The position numbers and the translations under genes are program-made. Source: an uncultured bacterium (GTDB lineage: Bacteria > Chloroflexota > Anaerolineae > JACIWP01). Taken from it: a DNA stretch of 6,754 nt. Below, piece after piece: positions 1-5,573 of the stretch (within the stretch, counting starts at the first letter, position 1; each line of letters opens with the position of its first letter). The notes below the pieces were generated by a model, which saw only the letters and a list, made by a program, of their open reading frames with translations, was not told where the DNA came from and made no database searches. The DNA is taken from NCBI GenBank assembly GCA_903872005.1, contig CAIQJD010001036.1, forward strand, positions 1 through 6,754. Direction: 5' to 3'.

Positions 1-235
<235 letters not shown>

Positions 236-339
236 CATCACATCCATGATGTTCGTGAAAGTTGACTCTCGCAGTCTGTTCAGTTCTTAGAGTATCCAGG
301 CTTGATCTCAGCTCTGGTTAACAAGTCAAGAGAGAGGCT
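236..339 (+). other. 23S-5S internal transcribed spacer
   Basis: About 100 nt separate the two rRNAs. No tRNA is visible. There is a short CATC/GATG inverted repeat at about 242-251 and a CTTGA (301-305)/TCAAG (326-330) pair that could be part of precursor processing. The last bases (331-339) pair with sequence beyond the 5S 3' end and so extend the 5S terminal helix. A TTGACT at 262-267 resembles a -35 box but has no convincing -10 partner. Confidence 0.8.
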
Positions 340-469
340 TCTTGGTGATTCTAGCGAAGGGGGTACACCCAGTCCCATCCCGAACCTGGAAGTTAAGCCC
401 TTCAGCGCCGATGGTACTTGGGACGCAGGTCCCTGGGAGAGTAGGTCATTGCCAAGAGGCCTCTTTTTT
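331..469 (+). terminator. Intrinsic terminator built on the extended 5S terminal helix
   Basis: Positions 331-345 pair with 452-466 in an uninterrupted helix that contains one or two G-U pairs. It runs through helix I of 5S and beyond, and is followed at once by a run of six T (464-469). The 3' arm alone, AAGAGGCCTCTT at 454-465, is also a perfect 12-nt palindrome with no loop. The arrangement fits factor-independent termination at the end of the rRNA operon, with the whole 5S as the 'loop'. An alternative is that the helix is mainly a processing signal and the T-run alone marks release. Confidence 0.6.
340..457 (+). rRNA. rrf: 5S ribosomal RNA
   Basis: A full-length 5S rRNA of about 118 nt. 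It shows the hallmark loop sequence CCCATCCCGAACCTGGAAGTTAAG (loop C region, around 374-397), then CAGCGCCGATGGTACT (around 403-418), and the loop E/helix IV-V sequence CCTGGGAGAGTAGGTC (around 432-447). The 5' and 3' ends (CTTGG at 341-345 and CCAAG at 452-456) pair to form helix I. It is the last gene of the rRNA operon. Exact ends are uncertain by a few bases because helix I continues into the flanking DNA. Confidence 0.96.
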
Positions 470-513
470 GTTGCTTCCAAGCCGTTCGTTTCCCTCTGTT
501 TCGCCTCCCGTAT

Positions 514-520
514 AAGGAGA
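514..520 (+). promoter_or_regulatory. Ribosome binding site AAGGAGA fixing the start of the membrane-protein gene
   Basis: AAGGAGA sits six bases before the ATG at 527. It rules out reading the frame from further upstream at 302, which would make the protein run through the 5S rRNA. Confidence 0.85.
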
Positions 521-526
521 CTGTCT

Positions 527-1246
527 ATGTCTCAGCCCTCCCCATCTTTCTCCGTGAGCTCCCGTCGTGTTTCCTTCTGGTTGGTTCTCGGTATCGCTGC
601 GATGACTTTGTCCAACATCGTCGCGGAACTGTTTGTGCATTTCTCCGGCCGGCCGAAATCTTCTCTCCTCATCCGGTTCGCCACGAAGTTCACGCTCGAT
701 AGTGAGCATAGTGTGCCGGCCTTCTTCTCCGTGCTCCTTCTGTTGACGTGCGCCTTGCTGCTCGGTTTGATGGCGCGTTGGCTCGCACGCAGCGGCGGAC
801 GCTATGCCTCGCAGTGGGGTCTGTTGGCGCTCATCTTCCTGTATATATCCGTAGATGAAGATATGACGTTGCATGAGCTGTTGATTCAGCCGGTCCGTGC
901 AAAATTGCACCTGACCGGCTTTTTGCATTATAGCTGGGTGGCGCCGGCAGGTATTCTGCTCGTGATCCTGGCGCTATTCTACTGGCGCTTCTGGCGGGCG
1001 CTGCCGACGCGTTCGCGGTGGCTGATCTTCCTGGCCGGCGCGCTGTATGTAGGTGGGGCGTTCGGCCTGGAGATGGTCGGTGGGAAGCTGGCGGAGGTTT
1101 ACGGGACGCCGAGCTTGATCTATCACGTGGTTTGTTCGGTTGAGGAATTGGCCGAGATGGTTGGCCTGACCGTATTCATTTATGCTCTGATTGAGCATAT
1201 CCGCACGCAACTTGCGCCGGCGTTCGGTGTGACGATCACGGCGTGA
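527..1246 (+). CDS. Uncharacterised six-helix integral membrane protein with DE/HE/EE motifs
   Basis: A 239-residue protein starting at the ATG behind a strong Shine-Dalgarno. Hydrophobic segments lie at about residues 16-39, 63-87, 95-109, 134-156, 163-185 and 200-224, so about six membrane helices are expected. Acidic and His residues lie in or at the edge of helices: SVDED (D110, E111), LHE (H116, E117), FGLEM (E182) and SVEELAEM (E206, E207, E210). The pattern recalls a group of bacterial multipass proteins of unknown function that share an LxxDE...HE...EExxEMxG signature; I recognise that pattern but cannot name a reaction. Buried His and acidic residues would suit metal binding or a membrane hydrolase, which is inference. 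It begins only 57 nt after the rRNA terminator T-run and no clear promoter is seen, so read-through from the rRNA operon is possible. It converges on the EpsI gene with a 34 nt gap. Confidence 0.85.
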   Translation: MSQPSPSFSVSSRRVSFWLVLGIAAMTLSNIVAELFVHFSGRPKSSLLIRFATKFTLDSEHSVPAFFSVLLLLTCALLLGLMARWLARSGGRYASQWGLLALIFLYISVDEDMTLHELLIQPVRAKLHLTGFLHYSWVAPAGILLVILALFYWRFWRALPTRSRWLIFLAGALYVGGAFGLEMVGGKLAEVYGTPSLIYHVVCSVEELAEMVGLTVFIYALIEHIRTQLAPAFGVTITA

Positions 1247-1280
1247 AGGCGCATCCGTTGGCGCCGTGCAGAGATTCCTC

Positions 1281-1961
1281 TTAGTTCGTCGTTCCGCTCT
1301 CGAATAACTGCTTCACGAAGTCCTGCGCCAGTTCCAGGGCCTGCGATTCGTCTTGCACCGCGCCAAAGATCGGCACTGTCATCTTGAGGAGTACCGTGCC
1401 GGCGGCCGGGTCGCGGCTGGCGTCGGGCCAGAGGTAGAAGTAGAGCACCAGGTGGCGATCCTGCCCGCGCGTCGCGTCTACCCGCAGCGCGTGAATCTCA
1501 CCTTCGGCCAACGCCAGACGCGCGGTGCTGACCTGCGTGACCCAGTTGTCGGCGCTGTAACAGATTTGTGGGGGATGAAAGCTCTTCGATTTGCGGCTGC
1601 CGATGACGCTGAGCCAGAGGGTGTGCTCGCCGGCGTCCTGATAGCGCCGCTGAAGGTACTGTTCCGGCTCCAACAAGATGAAGACTTCCAGATTGGTCTG
1701 TGGCACATCTTCGCCGCGCCAGGCGCCCAGTTGCAGCGGCAGTTGGCCCAGGTTGGGGCCGAGGGTGAAGTCATAGGGCGTGTGGAGCGTGCGGGCCAGC
1801 TCGGTTTGGCGCCAGTTGTCAATATCGCTGGCGAAGGCGCGGCCGCTGGCGGAAGCCGCTGGCCGGCGCAGGCCGGGCAGCCAGATGAACGCCGCGACGG
1901 CGAAGAGCGCGGCGAGCAACATCCCAATGATGATCAGATATCGGCGCGTATCTCGCGACAT
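1281..1961 (-). CDS. EpsI-family exosortase-associated protein (DUF3485)
   Basis: A 226-residue protein with one N-terminal membrane anchor (residues 8-29) and an extracytoplasmic domain. The block SFHPPQICYSADNW at residues 127-140 is the signature of the EpsI/DUF3485 family. Family members occur as a separate gene beside an exosortase, or fused to its C-terminus, and are linked to exopolysaccharide and PEP-CTERM-type surface systems; their biochemical activity is not settled. Other typical pieces are LGAWRGEDVPQ (78-88) and LYFYLWPD (173-180). The ATG at 1961 lies inside the end of the exosortase gene, giving a 28 nt overlap. The upstream Shine-Dalgarno is weak, which fits translational coupling. 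It is the last gene of the operon. Length is normal for a stand-alone EpsI. Confidence 0.93.
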   Translation of the reverse strand: MSRDTRRYLIIIGMLLAALFAVAAFIWLPGLRRPAASASGRAFASDIDNWRQTELARTLHTPYDFTLGPNLGQLPLQLGAWRGEDVPQTNLEVFILLEPEQYLQRRYQDAGEHTLWLSVIGSRKSKSFHPPQICYSADNWVTQVSTARLALAEGEIHALRVDATRGQDRHLVLYFYLWPDASRDPAAGTVLLKMTVPIFGAVQDESQALELAQDFVKQLFESGTTN

Positions 1962-2815
1962 CGCAATACCCAGCTTAAGGCGATCAATAGCCCGAAGGCG
2001 ATGATGAAGAGGACCGGACTGGAATAGTCATGGAAATAGCGCAAGGCGGCATCGCGGCCCCATAGCTCGGCAACGACCAGCAACAGCGTGACGCGGGTGA
2101 TATTGGCGGCCACAGCGATGGGAGCAGACAGGATGATGAGGCCGAGGCGCGCCAGCCAGGGGCCTTTGATGATGTAGACGAAGAGCGCCACAAGGGTCAA
2201 GAGCGAGACGATGGAGCGCAGCCCGCTGCAGGGCGCGCCGACTTGCAGCTCGCATGAGGTGAGGGTCACTTGCGCTCCCTGAACTTCGGCCGGGATGCCC
2301 AAGAGCCGCGCTAACGTGGTGGAGACATCCGCGGTGAGGACTTGCAGCGGGAAGCTAGCCAGCTCGACGAAGGGGAGCGGGATCGCCAACCAGAGGAAAG
2401 CCAGCGGGAAGGCCAGGGCGCGCAGCGCCGGCATGCCGAGCAGGAAGGCGACCAGGCCGGCCAGCAGGAGCGGCAGCGAGAGGGCCGAGAGGAATGGGGC
2501 GCGCGTCGCCAGGCCGGCCACCGCCACCGCCAGACCCAGCCCGACGCCGATCAGGCCCAGATCGGATGGGTTCTCGCGACGCAGGGCGGCTCGCCGGCGC
2601 CAGATGAAGAACGCGGAGATGAGCACGACCAGGGGGCCGTGGGTGTAGTAGTCGTTGGTCCACCATTCGTGGCCGAGCCAGCGCAGCGTTGTGAAGTAGA
2701 GCGCGCCGACGAGCACTACCAGCAAGGCGACGATGAGGAGCGGCCGGCGATGGCGGGTCCAGACCTCCCGCAGGTTCGGAAACCTGCGGGAGGTTTCGGG
2801 TCGCGATTCGCTCAT
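1934..2815 (-). CDS. Exosortase/archaeosortase-family transpeptidase
   Basis: A 293-residue multipass membrane enzyme with about eight hydrophobic helices (25-43, 57-73, 87-103, 105-127, 131-150, 203-217, 221-245, 266-286). The family is thought to cleave C-terminal sorting signals of exported proteins and transfer them to the cell surface. The catalytic triad is visible: Cys196 in APCSGLRS, Arg241 in ANITRV and His262 in YFHDYSSP. The early motif YYTHGPLVVLI (56-66) is also typical. In many relatives a Gly follows the His by four residues; here it is Ser266. I chose the ATG at 2815 because it forms an ATGA overlap with the DUF362 stop; an in-frame ATG at 2863 would add 16 residues and overlap that gene by 52 nt. 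Residues 8-18 are encoded by a perfect palindrome. EpsI follows. Which exosortase subtype this is cannot be told from motifs alone. Confidence 0.94.
   Translation of the reverse strand: MSESRPETSRRFPNLREVWTRHRRPLLIVALLVVLVGALYFTTLRWLGHEWWTNDYYTHGPLVVLISAFFIWRRRAALRRENPSDLGLIGVGLGLAVAVAGLATRAPFLSALSLPLLLAGLVAFLLGMPALRALAFPLAFLWLAIPLPFVELASFPLQVLTADVSTTLARLLGIPAEVQGAQVTLTSCELQVGAPCSGLRSIVSLLTLVALFVYIIKGPWLARLGLIILSAPIAVAANITRVTLLLVVAELWGRDAALRYFHDYSSPVLFIIAFGLLIALSWVLRCREIRADI
2763..2794. repeat. 14-bp perfect palindrome inside the exosortase N-terminal coding region
   Basis: The arms ACCTCCCGCAGGTT (2763-2776) and AACCTGCGGGAGGT (2781-2794) are exact reverse complements, separated by four bases (CGGA). 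In the exosortase mRNA this forms a GC-rich hairpin with a UCCG loop starting about 20 nt after the start codon. It encodes TSRRFPNLREV (residues 8-18) in the cytoplasmic tail before the first helix, where extra residues would be tolerated. It resembles a small dispersed REP-like palindrome that has entered a gene in frame; only one copy lies in this window, so the dispersed nature is inference. Confidence 0.85.
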
Positions 2816-3903
2816 CCAGGATAGCTCTGGAAGAGCCGGCCCCAGGGGCTTTCTACCAGCCATTGCTCCATCACTTTGCGCCCCTTGGTCGGATACCAGT
2901 AGTGGTCATGATAGTACTCGCTGGCAAAGATGAAGATATTGACCAGCGGCGTGTGGAAGAGCAACTTCTGGAAGATCTTCAGCGGCGAGCGCCAGAGCAA
3001 CATGCCGGTGCCGGTGCCCAGGTTGACGCCCACTTTGAAGCCCCAGCGTTCATTGGCGACTTCGGGCATGCCGACGATCTCGATTTGGCGCGGGTCGCCT
3101 TGGCCCAGGCCGCGCGCAGTGGCGTGCGCGATGTACTCAATCTGCATCGGCTCGAAGCCCATCATCATGGCGGCGACGGCGTCAATGGCGACTTGGTCGG
3201 CCGAAGCCAGGATGACGTCCTTCTGGTGCGGGATGAGGGTGCGCGGGCCGGGGCCGGCGCCGGCCGTCGTGCCATCCATCGTGCAGAAGATGCCGGGGTG
3301 AATCTCTTTCTGGATCGCCAGCAAATCCACGATGGTGTCGTGAATGTACGTGTGGGTGTAGTGCCGGTGGACGTTGAGCAGGCCGCCGAAGGCGTTCTTG
3401 AGCGCGCCGGTGGTGACCGTGTAGCTGTGGGTCTTGACCGTCGGCAGATGGATGATGTTCTTGCCCATGAAGTAGTCGGGGATGTAGATGCCGTCGGGAT
3501 AGATGTGATCCAGGACGGCCATCTTCGCCTTGGGTTGATAACGCACCCAGGTCATGTCTTCGGGCTTGAAGTTGTATTTCTTGGGAATGCCATACTTCTC
3601 CAACACCGGCCCGAACTTGTTGTACTTGTCGCCCAGGTCGGCGATGGTGACGACGGTCTTGTTGTGGACGTCCACCAGGTCCGCGCAGCCGGCGTCCTGG
3701 GCTGCCAGGATCGTGCCTTCCAATTGCCAGGGTGTGGAGTTGGAGCTGGGATGGAGCAGGTGCCAGCTAATATTGTCTTTGAGGATGGTGGTCGCCTTTG
3801 GGTCGAGCGCGTCTTTCATGCCGGCCAGCTCGCACAGCCGGCGGTAGTCATCGAGGACAGTCTCCGGTCTGGTGCGCAGGACCGCGACTTTAGATTTAGA
3901 CAT
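2812..3903 (-). CDS. DUF362 domain-containing protein
   Basis: A 363-residue protein of the DUF362 family (Pfam PF04015), whose function is not established. Recognisable blocks are NIIHLPTVKTHSYTVTTG (149-166) leading to ALKNAFGGLL (167-176), CTMDGTTAGAGPGPR (207-221) and ASADQVAIDAVAAMMMGFEP (233-252). Many DUF362 proteins carry ferredoxin-like Cys clusters; here the only cysteines are C24, C73 and C207, so no Fe-S cluster is expected. Two His-rich stretches stand out, VHRHYTHTYIH (178-188) and YYHDHYWYP (330-338), and could bind metal (inference). No signal peptide is visible; a hydrophobic stretch at 314-327 may touch the membrane. Start ATG at 3903 has GGAGG six to seven bases upstream (near 3910-3914). 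The stop TGA overlaps the exosortase ATG, placing it first in a coupled operon with exosortase and EpsI. Confidence 0.9.
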   Translation of the reverse strand: MSKSKVAVLRTRPETVLDDYRRLCELAGMKDALDPKATTILKDNISWHLLHPSSNSTPWQLEGTILAAQDAGCADLVDVHNKTVVTIADLGDKYNKFGPVLEKYGIPKKYNFKPEDMTWVRYQPKAKMAVLDHIYPDGIYIPDYFMGKNIIHLPTVKTHSYTVTTGALKNAFGGLLNVHRHYTHTYIHDTIVDLLAIQKEIHPGIFCTMDGTTAGAGPGPRTLIPHQKDVILASADQVAIDAVAAMMMGFEPMQIEYIAHATARGLGQGDPRQIEIVGMPEVANERWGFKVGVNLGTGTGMLLWRSPLKIFQKLLFHTPLVNIFIFASEYYHDHYWYPTKGRKVMEQWLVESPWGRLFQSYPG

Positions 3904-3935
3904 CGGTACCTCCAGAAGGACTCATTGCTGCCACC

Positions 3936-3964
3936 ATTATACCCGCACTCGGCTCAATCCTGAA
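3936..3964 (-). promoter_or_regulatory. Probable promoter of the DUF362-exosortase-EpsI operon
   Basis: On the - strand a perfect TATAAT occupies 3941-3936 in the 50 nt gap between the nuclease stop and the DUF362 start. Seventeen bases upstream lies TTCAGG (3964-3959), a weak match to TTGACA that overlaps the end of the nuclease gene. Transcription would start near 3929, leaving a leader of about 25 nt with the GGAGG ribosome site. Such an AT-rich hexamer is unusual in this GC-rich DNA, which adds support, but the -35 is poor. Confidence 0.5.
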
Positions 3965-4727
3965 ACTCGGCCGCCAGCACCGTGTGGTCAGATGGCCGCT
4001 CGGCGAGGCGCGGGGCCATGTCTACCCAGGCGCGCGTGGCGCGCGCTGCCAGCGCCGGCGTGGCCCAAATATGATCCACGCGCCAGCCCAGGCCCCGCTG
4101 TACGGAATTGGGCACGCGGTAGTCCCAGAAGGTGTAGACCTTCTCGTCCGGGTGGAGCCGGCGCACCACATCTACCCACCCCCACGTCGCCACGTCGGCC
4201 AGAGCCTGGCGGGCCGCCGGCGCAAAGTCGGGATTGCTCACCAGCCGGCGCGGATCGTGGACATCCAGCGGCTCCGGGGCGACGTTGAAGTCGCCCAGCC
4301 AGATGACCGGCTGATCTGACGCGTAGCGTCGGGCGAAGAAGGCGCGCAGCCGGCCGAGCCACTCCAATTTGTACTGGAACTGTGGCGCGTCCAACGCCTG
4401 CCCCTGGGGCACGTAGGTGTTGACGATGGCGACGCCGGCGATTTCGGCCGTGATGAGGCGCGCTTCGTCGGGCGGGCCGGCATCGTCCAGGCCGTAAGCG
4501 ATGGCGTTCGGCTCGCGCCGGCTGATGATCGCTACGCCGGCGTGGGCCTTCTGGCCGCGGAAAGCGACGTGATAGCCCAGCTCGCGGATTGGGTCGGCCG
4601 GAAAGTCCGGGTCCTGCACCTTCGTCTCTTGCAGGGCGATGACGTCGGGCGATTCCTGGCGCAGCCAGTCGAGGAGGATAGGGAGCCGGCTGCGGATCGA
4701 GTTGACGTTGTAGGTCGCGATTTTCAC
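3954..4727 (-). CDS. xth: Exodeoxyribonuclease III (AP endonuclease, ExoIII family)
   Basis: A 257-residue DNA repair enzyme that cuts at abasic sites and has 3'-5' exonuclease and 3'-phosphatase activity in the base-excision pathway. It contains one EEP (endonuclease/exonuclease/phosphatase) domain with the expected active-site residues: N7 in ATYNVNS, the metal-binding E34 in LQETK, Y105 in NTYVPQG, D146 and N148 in [10 protein letters not shown], the WRVDHI motif (D218, H219), and the C-terminal SDH (D247, H248). Length matches the family. The start is GTG at 4727, with AGGAG eight bases upstream; the in-frame extension to 4901 lies over the lipoprotein gene and has no homology. GTG overlaps the lipoprotein stop TGA as GTGA, so the two are coupled. 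It is the last gene of its cluster. Confidence 0.96.
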   Translation of the reverse strand: MKIATYNVNSIRSRLPILLDWLRQESPDVIALQETKVQDPDFPADPIRELGYHVAFRGQKAHAGVAIISRREPNAIAYGLDDAGPPDEARLITAEIAGVAIVNTYVPQGQALDAPQFQYKLEWLGRLRAFFARRYASDQPVIWLGDFNVAPEPLDVHDPRRLVSNPDFAPAARQALADVATWGWVDVVRRLHPDEKVYTFWDYRVPNSVQRGLGWRVDHIWATPALAARATRAWVDMAPRLAERPSDHTVLAAEFQD

Positions 4728-5569
4728 GGCAAGATCTCCTGAATCTGAGCATCCACGCGGCGCGCCAGCGCAATGATATCTATGCCGGCCGCCGAGGGGT
4801 CGGGCTGATCCGCAGACTCGGCGTGGAAGCTGATGATGATGGCGGTCACCACGCCGCGCTGCACGGCGACGACGTTCGAACGAAAGATGGTGTCCTCCCA
4901 TCCCGGCTCCATGCCGCGCTCGTCAAAGGTGCGACCGTCGCTGAAATCGCCGATATCGCCGGGCAGCGCCAATGTCCCGACAGAGACGTCGGCGTTCCCC
5001 TTCAAGAGATTGACGAAGCTGATCAGCACGGCCTGGACGGAGACGCGCAGCACTTTGGCATCGCCAGCGTTGCTGAGCGTAAAGGGCCAGGTGGTATAAA
5101 GGATGATGATGGTATGCAGCTGCTCTTCGGTGTCCAGAACGAAGGCGATGGCGCGCTCGATGTGGCCGTTCTGGCGCATGCTCTCTTCGGAGGCAAAGCC
5201 GAGTTCTGTGAGCGCGACGGCCTGAAAGCCGGCCGGCAGGTCTTTCACGCTGATGCCCAGGCCGGTCAGATCGGGCAGCGGGGTCGGCGTGAGCGTGGGG
5301 GCCGGCGTGCGCGTCGGTTTGAGCACTTCCGTCGGCTCGATGGTCGGCGTCGGCGATGCGGTCGCGGTCGGTTCTGGCGTGGGCGTGGCCGTCGCGGTGG
5401 GGATCGGCGTGTCAGTCGGCGTCGGGCTGGGGCGGACGGTGTTGGTGGAGCGGGGCGTGGCCGTGACGACTTGCGCCGGCTCGGCCGGCGGGCGGCCGCA
5501 GGCTACCAAAACTAGCGCCAAGAGGCCGGCGCAAAACCACGCGATCGCTGAGAGATTGCCTTTGTTCAT
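4724..5569 (-). CDS. Predicted lipoprotein with Thr-Pro-rich linker, function unknown
   Basis: A 281-residue exported lipoprotein. Residues 8-23 form a signal peptide ending in the lipobox LVAC, with C24 as the lipidated residue. A low-complexity linker follows (about 36-98) with many TP, TPTP and PEPT units, and then a compact domain (about 99-281) that I do not recognise. That domain has alternating beta-like segments ([25 protein letters not shown]) and the phrases LPAGFQAV and [12 protein letters not shown]; it looks like a small alpha/beta fold facing outside the membrane. The Thr-Pro spacer after the lipid anchor is typical of Chloroflexota surface lipoproteins. The ATG at 5569 lies four bases after the stop of the CNNM/CBS gene; AGGAG is found 12 bases upstream, a rather long spacing, so coupling may help. 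Only homology search could assign a role. Confidence 0.88.
   Translation of the reverse strand: MNKGNLSAIAWFCAGLLALVLVACGRPPAEPAQVVTATPRSTNTVRPSPTPTDTPIPTATATPTPEPTATASPTPTIEPTEVLKPTRTPAPTLTPTPLPDLTGLGISVKDLPAGFQAVALTELGFASEESMRQNGHIERAIAFVLDTEEQLHTIIILYTTWPFTLSNAGDAKVLRVSVQAVLISFVNLLKGNADVSVGTLALPGDIGDFSDGRTFDERGMEPGWEDTIFRSNVVAVQRGVVTAIIISFHAESADQPDPSAAGIDIIALARRVDAQIQEILP
5276..5464 (-). repeat. Low-complexity DNA encoding the Thr-Pro linker of the lipoprotein
   Basis: This stretch is made of short imperfect GTCGGCGT/GGGCGTG-like units on the + strand, which read as Thr, Pro, Ala and Glu codons in the lipoprotein. The opposite strand is open and gives a Gly-Val-rich translation, which is a by-product of the repeat and not a gene. 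The repeat could change length between strains. Confidence 0.6.
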
Positions 5570-5573
5570 GGCG

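Noticed and set aside
262..293. TTGACT with TAGAGT in the rRNA spacer as a promoter for 5S
   Set aside because: Spacing is about 20 nt and the -10 match is poor; 5S is normally transcribed with 23S.
280..480. Small - strand open frame antisense to the 5S rRNA
   Set aside because: It translates structured rRNA sequence and has no ribosome site or protein-like features.
302..526. Upstream extension of the membrane-protein frame through the 5S rRNA
   Set aside because: The frame is open by chance across the 5S gene and its terminator; a strong ribosome site precedes the ATG at 527.
1248..1265. GGCGC...GCGCC hairpin between the converging genes as a terminator
   Set aside because: Only a 5-bp stem with an 8-nt loop and no T-run on either side; too weak to call.
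2863..3963. Long + strand open frame opposite the DUF362 gene
   Set aside because: It is nearly as long as DUF362 but is the mirror of a GC-rich coding frame; its translation has no recognisable family while the - strand has clear DUF362 motifs.
4728..4901. N-terminal extension of exonuclease III to 4901
   Set aside because: The added residues are Arg/His-rich shadow sequence inside the lipoprotein gene; the GTG at 4727 has a ribosome site and gives the normal family start KIATYN.
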